From: Amia ocellicauda
Lineage: Eukaryota; Chordata; Actinopteri; Amiiformes; Amiidae
Assembly: GCF_036373705.1 (NCBI RefSeq)
Contig: NC_089863.1
Span: forward strand, 5,515,357 to 5,579,356
DNA: 64,000 nucleotides
Reading direction: 5' to 3'
Made by a program: the position numbers and the translations under genes. A model generated the notes under the pieces. That model saw only the letters and a list, made by a program, of their open reading frames with translations. It was not told where the DNA came from and searched no databases. Numbering within the stretch: position 1 is the first letter of the stretch; every line of letters begins with the position of its first letter. This document shows, piece by piece, positions 22,662-36,011 of the stretch.

Positions 22662-23142
22662 TTATTTGTTTTCAATTCTATAAATGTTGCATTCGATTTT
22701 TTTATTTTTGATCTCAAAATCAATTTTTTGACTAGAGGCAGAGGAGGGTCGTGGTTTGGAGGAGGTGCGACGGCGAGGGCTGACTACCGGAGTACTGGCA
22801 GGACCAGCACTGAAGGGTGCTGCTATCTCTGAAGCTCCAAAGTCAGCCAGCTCCTCAACCAGCCGCTCCCTGAAGGCCAACTGTGTGAGATGCGCCAGCC
22901 CTTTCACCTTGGTCAGGTGCTGGTGCAGGATGAAGGAGTTGACGACAGCAGTGTCCACAAAGTGGTAAAAGAGGGTCTTGTACCACTTCATGGTCTTCTG
23001 CAGGACATGGCAGTAGCCGACCAGAGCATCGGACAGGTCGACGCCCCCAATTCCAGCAGTGTAGTCCTTCACGGCACAAGGGATGGGGACATCCTTCCGT
23101 ATCCAAGCTCCATTCTCCTTCACTCGGCGATTGGCAAAGTCA
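22662..23142 (-). pseudogene. piggyBac fragment, U4 alpha
   Basis: Open; consensus alpha sequence. The G that normally ends the T-run is missing beside this copy. Confidence 0.88.
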
Positions 23143-23755
23143 TATAGATATTAATTCATACATACAGTTAGGTCCATAACTGGGTAGATGAGTAGTGGAG
23201 GACACCGTGAGCACACTGGCCTGGTCTGGCTACCCAAGTAGGGGTACTGATGCGGAGGTTCCTAGGGGCAGCCATGAGGGAGGAGCAATGGCAGGTAGCG
23301 GTCCTCAGGCCACTGCAGGAGGAGCTGCTGACGTGGCACCAGTGGATCACAAAGACAGTGCAACACCTCCACTAGGGTTTCTACAGGGCCAGTGCCGATG
23401 AGATGTGGAAGACTTCTGCCGACTGGCAGATGCAAGACGCTGAATCGGCGCTGCTGTTGAAACCGAGACAGTCGATACCATCCCACACAGAGATCACCAG
23501 ACCAGCCCACCTGCTCACTGATTGGGTTAGGAAGAACCGTCACTCAAAACTACTGGACCAATGGAGAGCCGAGATCCACGCCTCCCTGTAAATCCCACCC
23601 TCACGACAAAACAGCGCCAAAACTCGTAAACGAAAGAAAAAAATCAAAAGCAAAGAAACGGGCGACGAAAACAAAATTGCAGCATCGCAAGCAAAGACGG
23701 GGGCTGCAGGCCAGTTTTGATAAAGTTTTTTTTTTTTTTTTTGCTTTCGATACAT

Positions 23756-24236
23756 TTATTTGTTTTCAATTCTATAAATGTTGCATTCGATTTTTTTATT
23801 TTTGATCTCAAAATCAATTTTTTGACTAGAGGCAGAGGAGGGTCGTGGTTTGGAGGAGGTGCGACGGCGAGGGCTGACTACCGGAGTACTGGCAGGACCA
23901 GCACTGAAGGGTGCTGCTATCTCTGAAGCTCCAAAGTCAGCCAGCTCCTCAAACAGCCGCTCCCTGAAGGCCAACTGTGTGAGATGCGCCAGCCCTTTCA
24001 CCTTGGTCAGGTGCTGGTGCAGGATGAAGGAGTTGACGACAGCAGTGTCCACAAAGTGGTAAAAGAGGGTCTTCTACCACTTCATGGTCTTCTGCAGGAC
24101 ATGGCAGTAGCCAAGCAGAGCATCGGACAGGTCGACGCCCCCAATTCCAGAAGTGTAGTCCTTCACGGCACAAGGGATGGGGACATCCTTCCGTATCCAA
24201 GCTCCATTCTCCTTCACTCGGCGATTGGCAAAGTCA
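23756..24236 (-). pseudogene. piggyBac fragment, U4 beta, with nonsense codon
   Basis: Stop at 24074-24076; shares DYTSGIG with U3 beta. Confidence 0.88.
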
Positions 24237-25472
24237 TATAGATATATATACATACATACAGTTAGGTCCATAACTGGGTAGATGAGCAGCGGAGGACACC
24301 GTGGGCACACTGGCCTGGTCTGGCTACCCAAGTAGGGGTACTGATGCGGAGGTTCCTAGGGGCAGCCATGGGGGAAGAGCATTGGCAGGTAGCGGTCCTC
24401 AGGCCACTGCAGGAGGAGCTGCTGACGTGGCACCAGTGCATCACAAAGACAGTGCAACACCACCACTAGGGTTTCTACAGGGCCAGTGCCGATGAGATGT
24501 GGAAGACTTCTGCCGACTGGCCAGGAATTGAGAGGAAGGGATTGTGACTGGGTAGCTGAGTTGGCGTGAAGCAGAGAGTGTGTGCCAATGCTATGCGGGA
24601 GCGAGCGCCTGTGTGATAGAGAGCAGAATAGAGTGAGATAGGGAGTTAAGTGTAATTGTTTGGGCGTGGGTCTCAGCCGATAGGGGCCTTTTAGATTGTG
24701 TTTTTTAAGGCCAATAAACCTTCCTGACGTTGCTTTATACTTGTTGTCTGCTAAAGGAAAAAGACCCCCGCTTGCTACAATACTTTTGTTTGTTAACTTT
24801 CGAACTTTGGATTCACTTGACAATAGTACGTCCACCTGCTTCCGCAGTCAGTGCACCAGTCACAATCATAGATTTTATAGATTTGCTTTAACCCTGGCCA
24901 GTAGGAATTCGACCTGCCCACATCAAACATCTGCGTCTCTCTGCCCCCGCCCCTCCCCCAAGGCATCGCAGGCTGGCAGGCAGCACAGACACAAGGCTGC
25001 GCGCACACAAGAGCAAACCCACAAGCAGTGACCACATAGATACAGAATACTTTGTAAAAAATAATCCCAACGCTGGACGGGCCCCTTCGCTGGCTGGGGC
25101 CCCGGGACTCGAGCCCTGGTAAGCCCTTGCAATAAGTAAGCCTGACTACACCTATACTTAAGAATTAAACCGGCTCATCGTTATTGAAAGCGAAGAAAAT
25201 GTGAACAATCTTCTGTTTTTCACTTCTGACAGATTACATACAAATTTAAATACATTCGCTACATCATGAATGAACCAACTGGCAATATATTGTCTTTGAA
25301 ATGAACTTTACACCATTCCGCGATACAGCGAATAAAAAGCCTATCATTGAACTTTTATAACGTATATTTTGAAAACAACCACAGTCATACATACAACCTG
25401 CTACTTGAGAAACATAAATATTCTACTTTTCAGTACATCTAAACATTTGAATAAGTCGTGAAGTGAACTTAC

Positions 25473-25647
25473 TTTAAGCGCACTCTTCGGTCTGAAGTCA
25501 TCTGAGGAGCCTTTTCTCAAAGTGGTCTGAAGGAAGAGCACTCGAGCGCTTTCAAATAATGAATCTGGGAACATCTGTGACAGTATCAAACACGTGTTTA
25601 ATGATTTATTATCCATTATTCGAGTTGCATACTGCAACTTCGGAGTC
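25473..25647 (-). other. Exon-like segment, U5
   Basis: Open, splice sites intact, consensus protein sequence. Confidence 0.55.
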
Positions 25648-25867
25648 CTATACGACAAGGTCAGTGTGGAACCGTGTATGCATGTCGTTATCCATCCAAC
25701 ACAAAACTATAATCGTGACTTTTGATCTTTAAAAAACATTGCTCGTGCCACTTTCCTTATGAATACGTTAATACATAATCGAAGTCTTGTGGAGCTTACA
25801 TCAGTTCATAATGACACAATCTGTTCCATATTTTGGATCTTTCTATCTCACGAGCAAAGTCACCGCT

Positions 25868-25939
25868 TCCCTGGTGGTCTAGTGGTTAGGATTCGGCGCT
25901 CTCACCGCCGCGGCCCGGGTTCGATTCCCGGTCAGGGAA
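25868..25939 (+). tRNA. tRNA-Glu(CTC), U5, with a T5 terminator
   Basis: Canonical sequence. Six nt after the discriminator base lies TTTTT, the usual Pol III stop, so this is one of two copies expected to give a normal short precursor. Confidence 0.98.
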
Positions 25940-25944
25940 GTCGC

Positions 25945-25949
25945 TTTTT
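25945..25949 (+). terminator. Pol III T5 terminator after the U5 tRNA
   Basis: A run of five Ts begins 6 nt after the tRNA (gctttttccc). At this place most units read gctctttccc, in which one T-to-C change breaks the run. Confidence 0.85.
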
Positions 25950-26424
25950 CCCGCCCCTTCCATAAACGAATGGAAAATCAATAAATCAAAACGAGCACTA
26001 ATCACGCTAAGTAGAGTGCATGTTATCAAATATGTATTTCCTGACTTCCCGTTTCAATCCTTGTAATGAGGGTGGGAGGTGCTGTATTGTGAGAAGAAGG
26101 GCCATGTGCGCTGCTTGCAAAATGCAGGATGCGAAGGTAGCACATTACAAAGGATTGAGGGAGAGAGACGATACTGCATTTCATAATACATCTTGAGACA
26201 GGTGTGAATTCTCACACTGTCAGAGAGTTGACGCTGTCTTGGAAATATTACAGTGGTGGGTCCAAGGAGACACTTTTGTAAGTCAATCTTATTTGCACGC
26301 TTGTATTATTTCATGCTAATTTGTCTTTGAGTGACCATCTAGGGAGGCATGTAAGAAATGCTGGAAATAAACTCATTCATGAACGGAAAAGATGTTCAGT
26401 TAAACTTCCGCAGTTTATTGTTAA

Positions 26425-27027
26425 CCTATTTCTTGCTTTAATTTACTAATGTGATCTTTATAAGTGACATGGGAATCGAGAATTAGTCAAAGGTATTGAA
26501 GAGGTTACTACTGTAATTTGTGAGTTGTTGATTACTATAGAGGGAGGGCTGGAAGACTTAAGGGGATCTAAAATATACATTCTTTTTTTGTTTTGATTAG
26601 AGAAACATTGGTTTGAGCACCAGTTGAGCTTAAAACGTTTGAATTTAGGAGGAGATTAAGGTTAACCATCAACGGCTTTAAGGAAATCCCTGGTTTTGTT
26701 GTCCGTGAGAGCTGTTTGTATGTGTTCAGTTAGCAGTAAAGTGGCTGATGCAAGACGATCTTTTTGTGCAAAAGACAAACTGATTTTCAGATTCTGATTC
26801 TGAGATTCTAAATAAAAAACTGGCCAGTAAGTATTTTTCCAAATATTTTTTAGAACAGGTACAATGCTGATGGGTCTGTAGTTCGAAATGTGTTCTTTAA
26901 TCAGATGGGGGTGATCAAGCCTTTCTTACAAATGGGATGAGTGTTATTTAAGATGCAAAGATTAGTAATGTGATGAATAATATTTTATACACATCTGCTG
27001 CGTGAAGAATGCTGACCAGCACCAGTC
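26425..27027 (-). mobile_element. LINE RT fragment, U5
   Basis: Same relic and boundaries as in U2. Confidence 0.82.
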
Positions 27028-27697
27028 TACTCAAACACTCCAATATCAGCAACAAACTTAGGTTATGTTATGTTCATTATTATGCAGGAGGTAAACCATC
27101 TGGTATTTGAATGAGATGTAATCACTTCCAATAGATAAGACTGTAACCTGTCTATCTGAAGATGCAAAAAGGCTTCTCCAAACTCACATGTATATTTATC
27201 TATAATCTATATTTATGTTTTATGGAATAAACTTGTTACTTCTTCATCGCTGTATCCTGGGATTTACTAAAACCACTACAGATATAAAGAGCGATAATAG
27301 TCTTGAATTCAATAAACATGATCCAGTGATTGTGCAGCTCTTGACTGCAGGTCTCTGCGCATACAGGGTGTTTAATGAGTCGCTGAATCGGCGCTGCTGT
27401 TTAAACCGAGACAGTCGATACCATCCCACACAGAGATCACCAGACCAGCCCACCTGCTCACTGATTGGGTTAGGAAGAACCGTCACTCAAAACTACTCGA
27501 CCAATGGAGAGCCATGATCCACGCCTCCCTGTAAATCCCACCCTCACGACAAAACAGCGCCAAAACTCGTAAACGAAAGAAAAAAAATCGAAAGCAAAGA
27601 AACTGGCGACGAAAACAAAAAATGCAGCATCACAAGCAAAGACGAGGGCTGCAGGCCAGTCTTGATAAAGTTTTTTTTTTTTATGATTTCAATACAT

Positions 27698-28178
27698 TTA
27701 TTTGTTTTCAATTCTATAAATGTTGCATTCGATTTTTTTATTTTTGATCTCAAAATCAATTTTTTGACTAGAGGCAGAGGAGGGTCGTGGTTTGGAGGAG
27801 GTGCGACGGCGAGGGCTGACTACCGGAGTACTGGCAGGACCAGCACTGAAGGGTGCTGCTATCTCTGAAGCTCCAAAGTCAGCCAGCTCCTCAACCAGCC
27901 ACTCCCTGAAGGCCAACTGTGTGAGATGCGCCAGCCCTTTCACCTTGGTCAGGTGCTGGTGCAGGATGAAGGAGTTGACGACAGCAGTGTCCACAAAGTG
28001 GTAAAAGAGGGTCTTGTACCACTTCATGGTCTTCTGCAGGACATGGCAGTAGCCGACCAGAGCATCGGACAGGTCGACGCCCCCAATTCCAGCAGTGTAG
28101 TCCTTCACGGCACAAGGGATGGGGACATCCTTCCGTATCCAAGCTCCATTCTCCTTCACTCGGCGATTGGCAAAGTCA
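27698..28178 (-). pseudogene. piggyBac fragment, U5 alpha
   Basis: Open; FREWLVEE in place of FRERLVEE, shared only with U7. Confidence 0.88.
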
Positions 28179-28791
28179 TATAGATATTAATTCATACATA
28201 CAGTTAGGTCCATAACTGGGTAGATGAGTAGTGGAGGACACCGTGAGCACACTGGCCTGGTCTGGCTACCCAAGTAGGGGTACTGATGCGGAGGTTCCTA
28301 GGGGCAGCCATGGGGGAGGAGCAATGGCAGGTAGCGGTCCTCAGGCCACTGCAGGAGGAGCTGCTGACGTGGCACCAGTGGATCACAAAGACAGTGCAAC
28401 ACCTCCACTAGGGTTTCTACAGGGCCAGTGCCGATGAGATGTGGAATACTTCTGCCGACTGGCAGATGCAAGACGCTGAATCGGCGCTGCTGTTGAAACC
28501 GAGACAGTCGATACCATCCCACACAGAGATCACCAGACCAGCCCACCTGCTCACTGATTGGGTTAGGAAGAACCGTCACTCAAAACTACTGGACCAATGG
28601 AGAGCCGAGATCCACGCCTCCCTGTAAATCCCACCCTCACGACAAAACAGCGCCAAAACTCGTAAACGAAAGAAAAAAATCAAAAGCAAAGAAACGGGCG
28701 ACGAAAACAAAATTGCAGCATCGCAAGCAAAGACGGGGGCTGCAGGCCAGTTTTGATAAAGTTTTTTTTTTTTTTTTTGCTTTCGATACAT

Positions 28792-29272
28792 TTATTTGTT
28801 TTCAATTCTATAAATGTTGCATTCGATTTTTTTATTTTTGATCTCAAAATCAATTTTTTGACTAGAGGCAGAGGAGGGTCGTGGTTTGGAGGAGGTGCGA
28901 CGGCGAGGGCTGACTACCGGAGTACTGGCAGGACCAGCACTGAAGGGTGCTGCTATCTCTGAAGCTCCAAAGTCAGCCAGCTCCTCAAACAGCCGCTCCC
29001 TGAAGGCCAACTGTGTGAGATGCGCCAGCCCTTTCACCTTGGTCAGGTGCTGGTGCAGGATGAAGGAGTTGACGACAGCAGTGTCCACAAAGTGGTAAAA
29101 GAGGGTCTTCTACCACTTCATGGTCTTCTGCAGGACATGGCAGTAGCCAAGCAGAGCATCGGACAGGTCGACGCCCCCAATTCCAGCAGTGTAGTCCTTC
29201 ACGGCACAAGGGATGGGGACATCCTTCCGTATCCAAGCTCCATTCTCCTTCACTCGGCGATTGGCAAAGTCA
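28792..29272 (-). pseudogene. piggyBac fragment, U5 beta, with nonsense codon
   Basis: Stop at 29110-29112; RERLFEEL form. Confidence 0.88.
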
Positions 29273-30508
29273 TATAGATATATATACATACATACAGTTA
29301 GGTCCATAACTGGGTAGATGAGCAGCGGAGGACACCGTGGGCACACTGGCCTGGTCTGGCTACCCAAGTAGGGGTACTGATGCGGAGGTTCCTAGGGGCA
29401 GCCATGGGGGAAGAGCATTGGCAGGTAGCGGTCCTCAGGCCACTGCAGGAGGAGCTGCTGACGTGGCACCAGTGCATCACAAAGACAGTGCAACACCACC
29501 ACTAGGGTTTCTACAGGGCCAGTGCCGATGAGATGTGGAAGACTTCTGCCGACTGGCCAGGAATTGAGAGGAAGGGATTGTGACTGGGTAGCTGAGTTGG
29601 CGTGAAGCAGAGAGTGTGTGCCAATGCTATGCGGGAGCGAGCGCCTGTGTGATAGAGAGCAGAATAGAGTGAGATAGGGAGTTAAGTGTAATTGTTTGGG
29701 CGTGGGTCTCAGCCGATAGGGGCCTTTTAGATTGTGTTTTTTAAGGCCAATAAACCTTCCTGACGTTGCTTTATACTTGTTGTCTGCTAAAGGAAAAAGA
29801 CCCCCGCTTGCTACAATACTTTTGTTTGTTAACTTTCGAACTTTGGATTCACTTGACAATAGTACGTCCACCTGCTTCCGCAGTCAGTGCACCAGTCACA
29901 ATCATAGATTTTATAGATTTGCTTTAACCCTGGCCAGTAGGAATTCGACCTGCCCACATCAAACATCTGCGTCTCTCTGCCCCCGCCCCTCCCCCAAGGC
30001 ATCGCAGGCTGGCAGGCAGCACAGACAGAAGGCTGCGCGCACACAAGAGCAAACCCACAAGCAGTGACCACATAGATACAGAATACTTTGTAAAAAATAA
30101 TCCCAACGCTGGACGGGCCCCTTCGCTGGCTGGGGCCCCGGGACTCGAGCCCTGGTAAGCCCTTGCAATAAGTAAGCCTGACTACACCTATACTTAAGAA
30201 TTAAACCGGCTCATCGTTATTGAAAGCGAAGAAAATGTGAACAATCTTCTGTTTTTCACTTCTGACAGATTACATACAAATTTAAATACATTCGCTACAT
30301 CATGAATGAACCAACTGGCAATATATTGTCTTTGAAATGAACTTTACACCATTCCGCGATACAGCGAATAAAAAGCCTATCATTGAACTTTTATAACGTA
30401 TATTTTGAAAACAACCACAGTCATACATACAACCTGCTACTTGAGAAACATAAATATTCTACTTTTCAGTACATCTAAACATTTGAATAAGTCGTGAAGT
30501 GAACTTAC

Positions 30509-30683
30509 TTTAAGCGCACTCTTCGGTCTGAAGTCATCTGAGGAGCCTTTTCTCAAAGTGGTCTGAAGGAAGAGCACTCGAGCGCTTTCAAATAATGAAT
30601 CTGGGAACATCTGTGACAGTATCAAACACGTGTTTAATGATTTATTATCCATTATTCGAGTTGCATACTGCAACTTCGGAGTC
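30509..30683 (-). other. Exon-like segment, U6
   Basis: Open, splice sites intact, consensus protein sequence. Confidence 0.55.
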
Positions 30684-30903
30684 CTATACGACAAGGTCAG
30701 TGTGGAACCGTGTATGCATGTCGTTATCCATCCAACACAAAACTATAATCGTGACTTTTGATCTTTAAAAAACATTGCTCGTGCCACTTTCCTTATTAAT
30801 ACGTTAATAAATAATTGAAGTCTTGTGGAGCTTACATCAGTTCATAATGTCACAATCTGTTCCATATTTTGGATCTTTCTATCTCACGAGCAAAGTCACC
30901 GCT

Positions 30904-30975
30904 TCCCTGGTGGTCTAGTGGTTAGGATTCGGCGCTCTCACCGCCGCGGCCCGGGTTCGATTCCCGGTCAGGGAA
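30904..30975 (+). tRNA. tRNA-Glu(CTC), U6
   Basis: Canonical sequence. It is followed by the broken terminator allele, yet the flank 50 nt further on is of the U5/U10 type. Confidence 0.98.
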
Positions 30976-31460
30976 CTCGCTCTTTCCCGCCCCTTCCATA
31001 AGCGAATGGAAAATCAATAAATCAAAACGAGCACTAATCACGCTAAGTAGAGTGCATGTTATCAAATATGTATTTCCTGACTTCCCGTTTCAATCCTTGT
31101 AATGAGGGTGGGAGGTGCTGTATTGTGAGAAGAAGGGCCATGTGCGCTGCTTGCAAAATGCAGGATGCGAAGGTAGCACATTACAAAGGATTGAGGGAGA
31201 GAGACGATACTGCATTTCATAATACATCTTGAGACAGGTGTGAATTCTCACACTGTCAGAGAGTTGACGCTGTCTTGGAAATATTACAGTGGTGGGTCCA
31301 AGGAGACACTTTTGTAAGTCAATCTTATTTGCACGCTTGTATTATTTCATGCTAATTTGTCTTTGAGTGACCATCTAGGGAGGCATGTAAGAAATGCTGG
31401 AAATAAACTCATTCATGAACGGAAAAGATGTTCAGTTAAACTTCCGCAGTTTATTGTTAA

Positions 31461-32063
31461 CCTATTTCTTGCTTTAATTTACTAATGTGATCTTTATAAG
31501 TGACATGGGAATCGAGAATTAGTCAAAGGTATTGAAGAGGTTACTACTGTAATTTGTGAGTTGTTGATTACTATAGAGGGAGGGCTGGAAGACTTAAGGG
31601 GATCTAAAATATACATTCTTTTTTTGTTTTGATTAGAGAAACATTGGTTTGAGCACCAGTTGAGCTTAAAACGTTTGAATTTAGGAGGAGATTAAGGTTA
31701 ACCATCAACGGCTTTAAGGAAATCCCTGGTTTTGTTGTCCGTGAGAGCTGTTTGTATGTGTTCAGTTAGCAGTAAAGTGGCTGATGCAAGACGATCTTTT
31801 TGTGCAAAAGACAAACTGATTTTCAGATTCTGATTCTGAGATTCTAAATAAAAAACTGGCCAGTAAGTATTTTTCCAAATATTTTTTAGAACAGGTACAA
31901 TGCTGATGGGTCTGTAGTTCGAAATGTGTTCTTTAATCAGATGGGGGTGATCAAGCCTTTCTTACAAATGGGATGAGTGTTATTTAAGATGCAAAGATTA
32001 GTAATGTGATGAATAATATTTTATACACATCTGCTGCGTGAAGAATGCTGACCAGCACCAGTC
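31461..32063 (-). mobile_element. LINE RT fragment, U6
   Basis: Same relic and boundaries as in U2. Confidence 0.82.
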
Positions 32064-32734
32064 TACTCAAACACTCCAATATCAGCAACAAACTTAGGTT
32101 ATGTTATGTTCATTATTATGCAGGAGGTAAACCATCTGGTATTTGAATGAGATGTAATCACTTCCAATAGATAAGACTGTAACCTGTCTATCTGAAGATG
32201 CAAAAAGGCTTCTCCAAACTCACATGTATATTTATCTATAATCTATATTTATGTTTTATGGAATAAACTTGTTACTTCTTCATCGCTGTATCCTGGGATT
32301 TACTAAAACCACTACAGATATAAAGAGCGATAATAATCTTGAATTCAATAAACATGATCCAGTGATTGTGCAGCTCTTGACTGCAGGTCTCTGCGCATAC
32401 AGGGTGTTTAATGAGTCGCTGAATCGGCGCTGCTGTTTAAACCGAGACAGTCGATACCATCCCACACAGAGATCACCAGACCAGCCCACCTGCTCACTGA
32501 TTGGGTTAGGAAGAACCGTCACTCAAAACTACTCGACCAATGGAGAGCCATGATCCACGCCTCCCTGTAAATCCCACCCTCACGACAAAACAGCGCCAAA
32601 ACTCGTAAACGAAAGAAAAAAAATCGAAAGCAAAGAAACTGGCGACGAAAACAAAAAATGCAGCATCACAAGCAAAGACGAGGGCTGCAGGCCAGTCTTG
32701 ATAAAGTTTTTTTTTTTTTTTGATTTCAATACAT

Positions 32735-33215
32735 TTATTTGTTTTCAATTCTATAAATGTTGCATTCGATTTTTTTATTTTTGATCTCAAAATCAATTTT
32801 TTGACTAGAGGCAGAGGAGGGTCGTGGTTTGGAGGAGGTGCGACGGCGAGGGCTGACTACCGGAGTACTGGCAGGACCAGCACTGAAGGGTGCTGCTATC
32901 TCTGAGGCTCCAAAGTCAGCCAGCTCCTCAACCAGCCGCTCCCTGAAGGCCAACTGTGTGAGATGCGCCAGCCCTTTCACCTTGGTCAGGTGCTGGTGCA
33001 GGATGAAGGAGTTGACGACAGCAGTGTCCACAAAGTGGTAAAAGAGGGTCTTCTACCACTTCATGGTCTTCTGCAGGACATGGCAGTAGCCGACCAGAGA
33101 ATCGGACAGGTCGACGCCCCCAATTCCAGCAGTGTAGTCCTTCACGGCACAAGGGATGGGGACATCCTTCCGTATCCAAGCTCCATTCTCCTTCACTCGG
33201 CGATTGGCAAAGTCA
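32735..33215 (-). pseudogene. piggyBac fragment, U6 first copy, alpha/beta patchwork with nonsense codon
   Basis: Alpha at the T-run side and at ALV/SLV, yet it carries the beta-type stop (33053-33055). It is the only alpha-position copy with that stop. SDSLVGY in place of SDALVGY is private. Confidence 0.88.
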
Positions 33216-33827
33216 TATAGATATATATACATACATACAGTTAGGTCCATAACTGGGTAGATGAGCAGCGGAGGACACCGTGGGCACACTGGCCTGGTCT
33301 GGCTACCCAAGTAGGGGTACTGATGCAGAGGTTCCTAGGGGCAGCCATGAGGGAGGAGCAATGGCAGGTAGCGGTCCTCAGGCCACTGCAGGAGGAGCTG
33401 CTGACGTGGCACCAGTGGATCACAAAGACAGTGCAACACCTCCACTAGGGTTTCTACAGGGCCAGTGCCGATGAGATGTGGAAGACTTCTGCCGACTGGC
33501 AGATGCAAGACGCTGAATCGGCGCTGCTGTTGAAACCGAGACAGTCGATACCATCCCACACAGAGATCACCAGACCAGCCCACCTGCTCACTGATTGGGT
33601 TAGGAAGAACCGTCACTCAAAACTACTGGACCAATGGAGAGCCGAGATCCACGCCTCCCTGTAAATCCCACCCTCACGACAAAACAGCGCCAAAACTCGT
33701 AAACGAAAGAAAAAAATCAAAAGCAAAGAAACGGGCGACGAAAACAAAATTGCAGCATCGCAAGCAAAGACGGGGGCTGCAGGCCAGTTTTGATAAAGAT
33801 TTTTTTTTTTTTTTGCTTTCGATACAT

Positions 33828-34308
33828 TTATTTGTTTTCAATTCTATAAATGTTGCATTCGATTTTTTTATTTTTGATCTCAAAATCAATTTTTTGACTA
33901 GAGGCAGAGGAGGGTCGTGGTTTGGAGGAGGTGCGACGGCGAGGGCTGACTACCGGAGTACTGGCAGGACCAGCACTGAAGGGTGCTGCTATCTCTGAAG
34001 CTCCAAAGTCAGCCAGCTCCTCAACCAGCCGCTCCCTGAAGGCCAACTGTGTGAGATGCGCCAGCCCTTTCACCTTGGTCAGGTGCTGGTGCAGGATGAA
34101 GGAGTTGACGACAGCAGTGTCCACAAAGTGGTAAAAGAGGGTCTTCTACCACTTCATGGTCTTCTGCAGGACATGGCAGTAGCCAAGCAGAGCATCGGAC
34201 AGGTCGACGCCCCCAATTCCAGCAGTGTAGTCCTTCACGGCACAAGGGATGGGGACATCCTTCCGTATCCAAGCTCCATTCTCCTTCACTCGGCGATTGG
34301 CAAAGTCA
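33828..34308 (-). pseudogene. piggyBac fragment, U6 beta, with nonsense codon
   Basis: Stop at 34146-34148; RERLVEEL form. Confidence 0.88.
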
Positions 34309-35544
34309 TATAGATATATATACATACATACAGTTAGGTCCATAACTGGGTAGATGAGCAGCGGAGGACACCGTGGGCACACTGGCCTGGTCTGGCTACC
34401 CAAGTAGGGGTACTGATGCGGAGGTTCCTAGGGGCAGCCATGGGGGAAGAGCATTGGCAGGTAGCGGTCCTCAGGCCACTGCAGGAGGAGCTGCTGACGT
34501 GGCACCAGTGCATCACAAAGACAGTGCAACACCACCACTAGGGTTTCTACAGGGCCAGTGCCGATGAGATGTGGAAGACTTCTGCCGACTGGCAAGGAAT
34601 TGAGAGGAAGGGATTGTGACTGGGTAGCTGAGTTGGCGTGAAGCAGAGAGTGTGTGCCAATGCTATGCGGGAGCGAGCGCCTGTGTGATAGAGAGCAGAA
34701 TAGAGTGAGATAGGGAGTTAAGTGTAATTGTTTGGGCGTGGGTCTCAGCCGATAGGGGCCTTTTAGATTGTGTTTTTTAAGGCCAATAAACCTTCCTGAC
34801 GTTGCTTTATACTTGTTGTCTGCTAAAGGAAAAAGACCCCCGCTTGCTACAATACTTTTGTTTGTTAACTTTCGAACTTTGGATTCACTTGACAATAGTA
34901 CGTCCACCTGCTTCCGCAGTCAGTGCACCAGTCACAATCATAGATTTTATAGATTTGCTTTAACCCTGGCCAGTAGGAATTCGACCTGCCCACATCAAAC
35001 ATCTGCGTCTCTCTGCCCCCGCCCCTCCCCCAAGGCATCGCAGGCTGGCAGGCAGCACAGACACAAGGCTGCGCGCACACAAGAGCAAACCCACAAGCAG
35101 TGACCACATAGATACAGAATACTTTGTAAAAAATAATCCCAACGCTGGACGGGCCCCTTCGCTGGCTGGGGCCCCGGGACTCGAGCCCTGGTAAGCCCTT
35201 GCAATAAGTAAGCCTGACTACACCTATACTTAAGAATTAAACCGGCTCATCGTTATTGAAAGCGAAGAAAATGTGAACAATCTTCTGTTTTTCACTTCTG
35301 ACAGATTACATACAAATTTAAATACATTCGCTACATCATGAATGAACCAACTGGCAATATATTGTCTTTGAAATGAACTTTACACCATTCCGCGATACAG
35401 CGAATAAAAAGCCTATCATTGAACTTTTATAACGTATATTTTGAAAACAACCACAGTCATACATACAACCTGCTACTTGAGAAACATAAAAATTCTACTT
35501 TTCAGTACATCTAAACATTTGAATAAGTCGTGAAGTGAACTTAC

Positions 35545-35719
35545 TTTAAGCGCACTCTTCGGTCTGAAGTCATCTGAGGAGCCTTTTCTCAAAGTGGTCT
35601 GAAGGAAGAGCACTCGAGCGCTTTCAAATAATGAATCTGGGAACATCTGTGACAGTATCAAACACGTGTTTAATGATTTATTATCCATTATTCGAGTTGC
35701 ATACTGCAACTTCGGAGTC
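35545..35719 (-). other. Exon-like segment, U7
   Basis: Open, splice sites intact, consensus protein sequence. Confidence 0.55.
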
Positions 35720-35939
35720 CTATACGACAAGGTCAGTGTGGAACCGTGTATGCATGTCGTTATCCATCCAACACAAAACTATAATCGTGACTTTTGATCT
35801 TTAAAAAACATTGCTCGTGCCACTTTCCTTATTAATACGTTAATAAATAATCGAAGTCTTGTGGAGTTTACATCAGTTCATAATGACACAATCTGTTCCA
35901 TATTTTGGATCTTTCTATCTCACGAGCGAAGTCACCGCT

Positions 35940-36011
35940 TCCCTGGTGGTCTAGTGGTTAGGATTCGGCGCTCTCACCGCCGCGGCCCGGGTTCGATTCC
36001 CGGTCAGGGAA
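35940..36011 (+). tRNA. tRNA-Glu(CTC), U7
   Basis: Canonical sequence; broken terminator allele follows. The short length of U7 does not touch the tRNA. Confidence 0.98.

Larger units (their letters stand above)
19487..24522 (+). repeat. Unit U4 (5,036 bp)
   Basis: Standard layout with alpha sub-repeat 22346-23437 and beta 23438-24522. Private change just 3' of the tRNA (cccacccc for cccgcccc, also seen in U8). The alpha copy shares a 'catgaggg' variant with U6 alpha. Confidence 0.95.
24523..29558 (+). repeat. Unit U5 (5,036 bp): one of two units with a T5 terminator after the tRNA
   Basis: Standard layout with alpha sub-repeat 27381-28473 and beta 28474-29558. It has the alternative post-tRNA flank (acgagcactaatcacg), shared with U6 and U10, and the 7-bp-shorter form of the downstream spacer, shared with U1, U6 and U8. 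Its alpha copy shares several private variants with U7, such as an A inserted near the end of the T-run and an Arg-to-Trp change in the transposase fragment. Confidence 0.95.
29559..34594 (+). repeat. Unit U6 (5,036 bp): recombinant flank
   Basis: Standard layout with sub-repeats 32417-33510 and 33511-34594. After the tRNA it combines the broken terminator of the majority with the alternative downstream flank of U5 and U10. Its first sub-repeat is alpha at the left end but beta-like in the middle: it carries the beta nonsense codon and the 'atatatacatac' ending. It therefore looks like a conversion patchwork. Confidence 0.94.
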
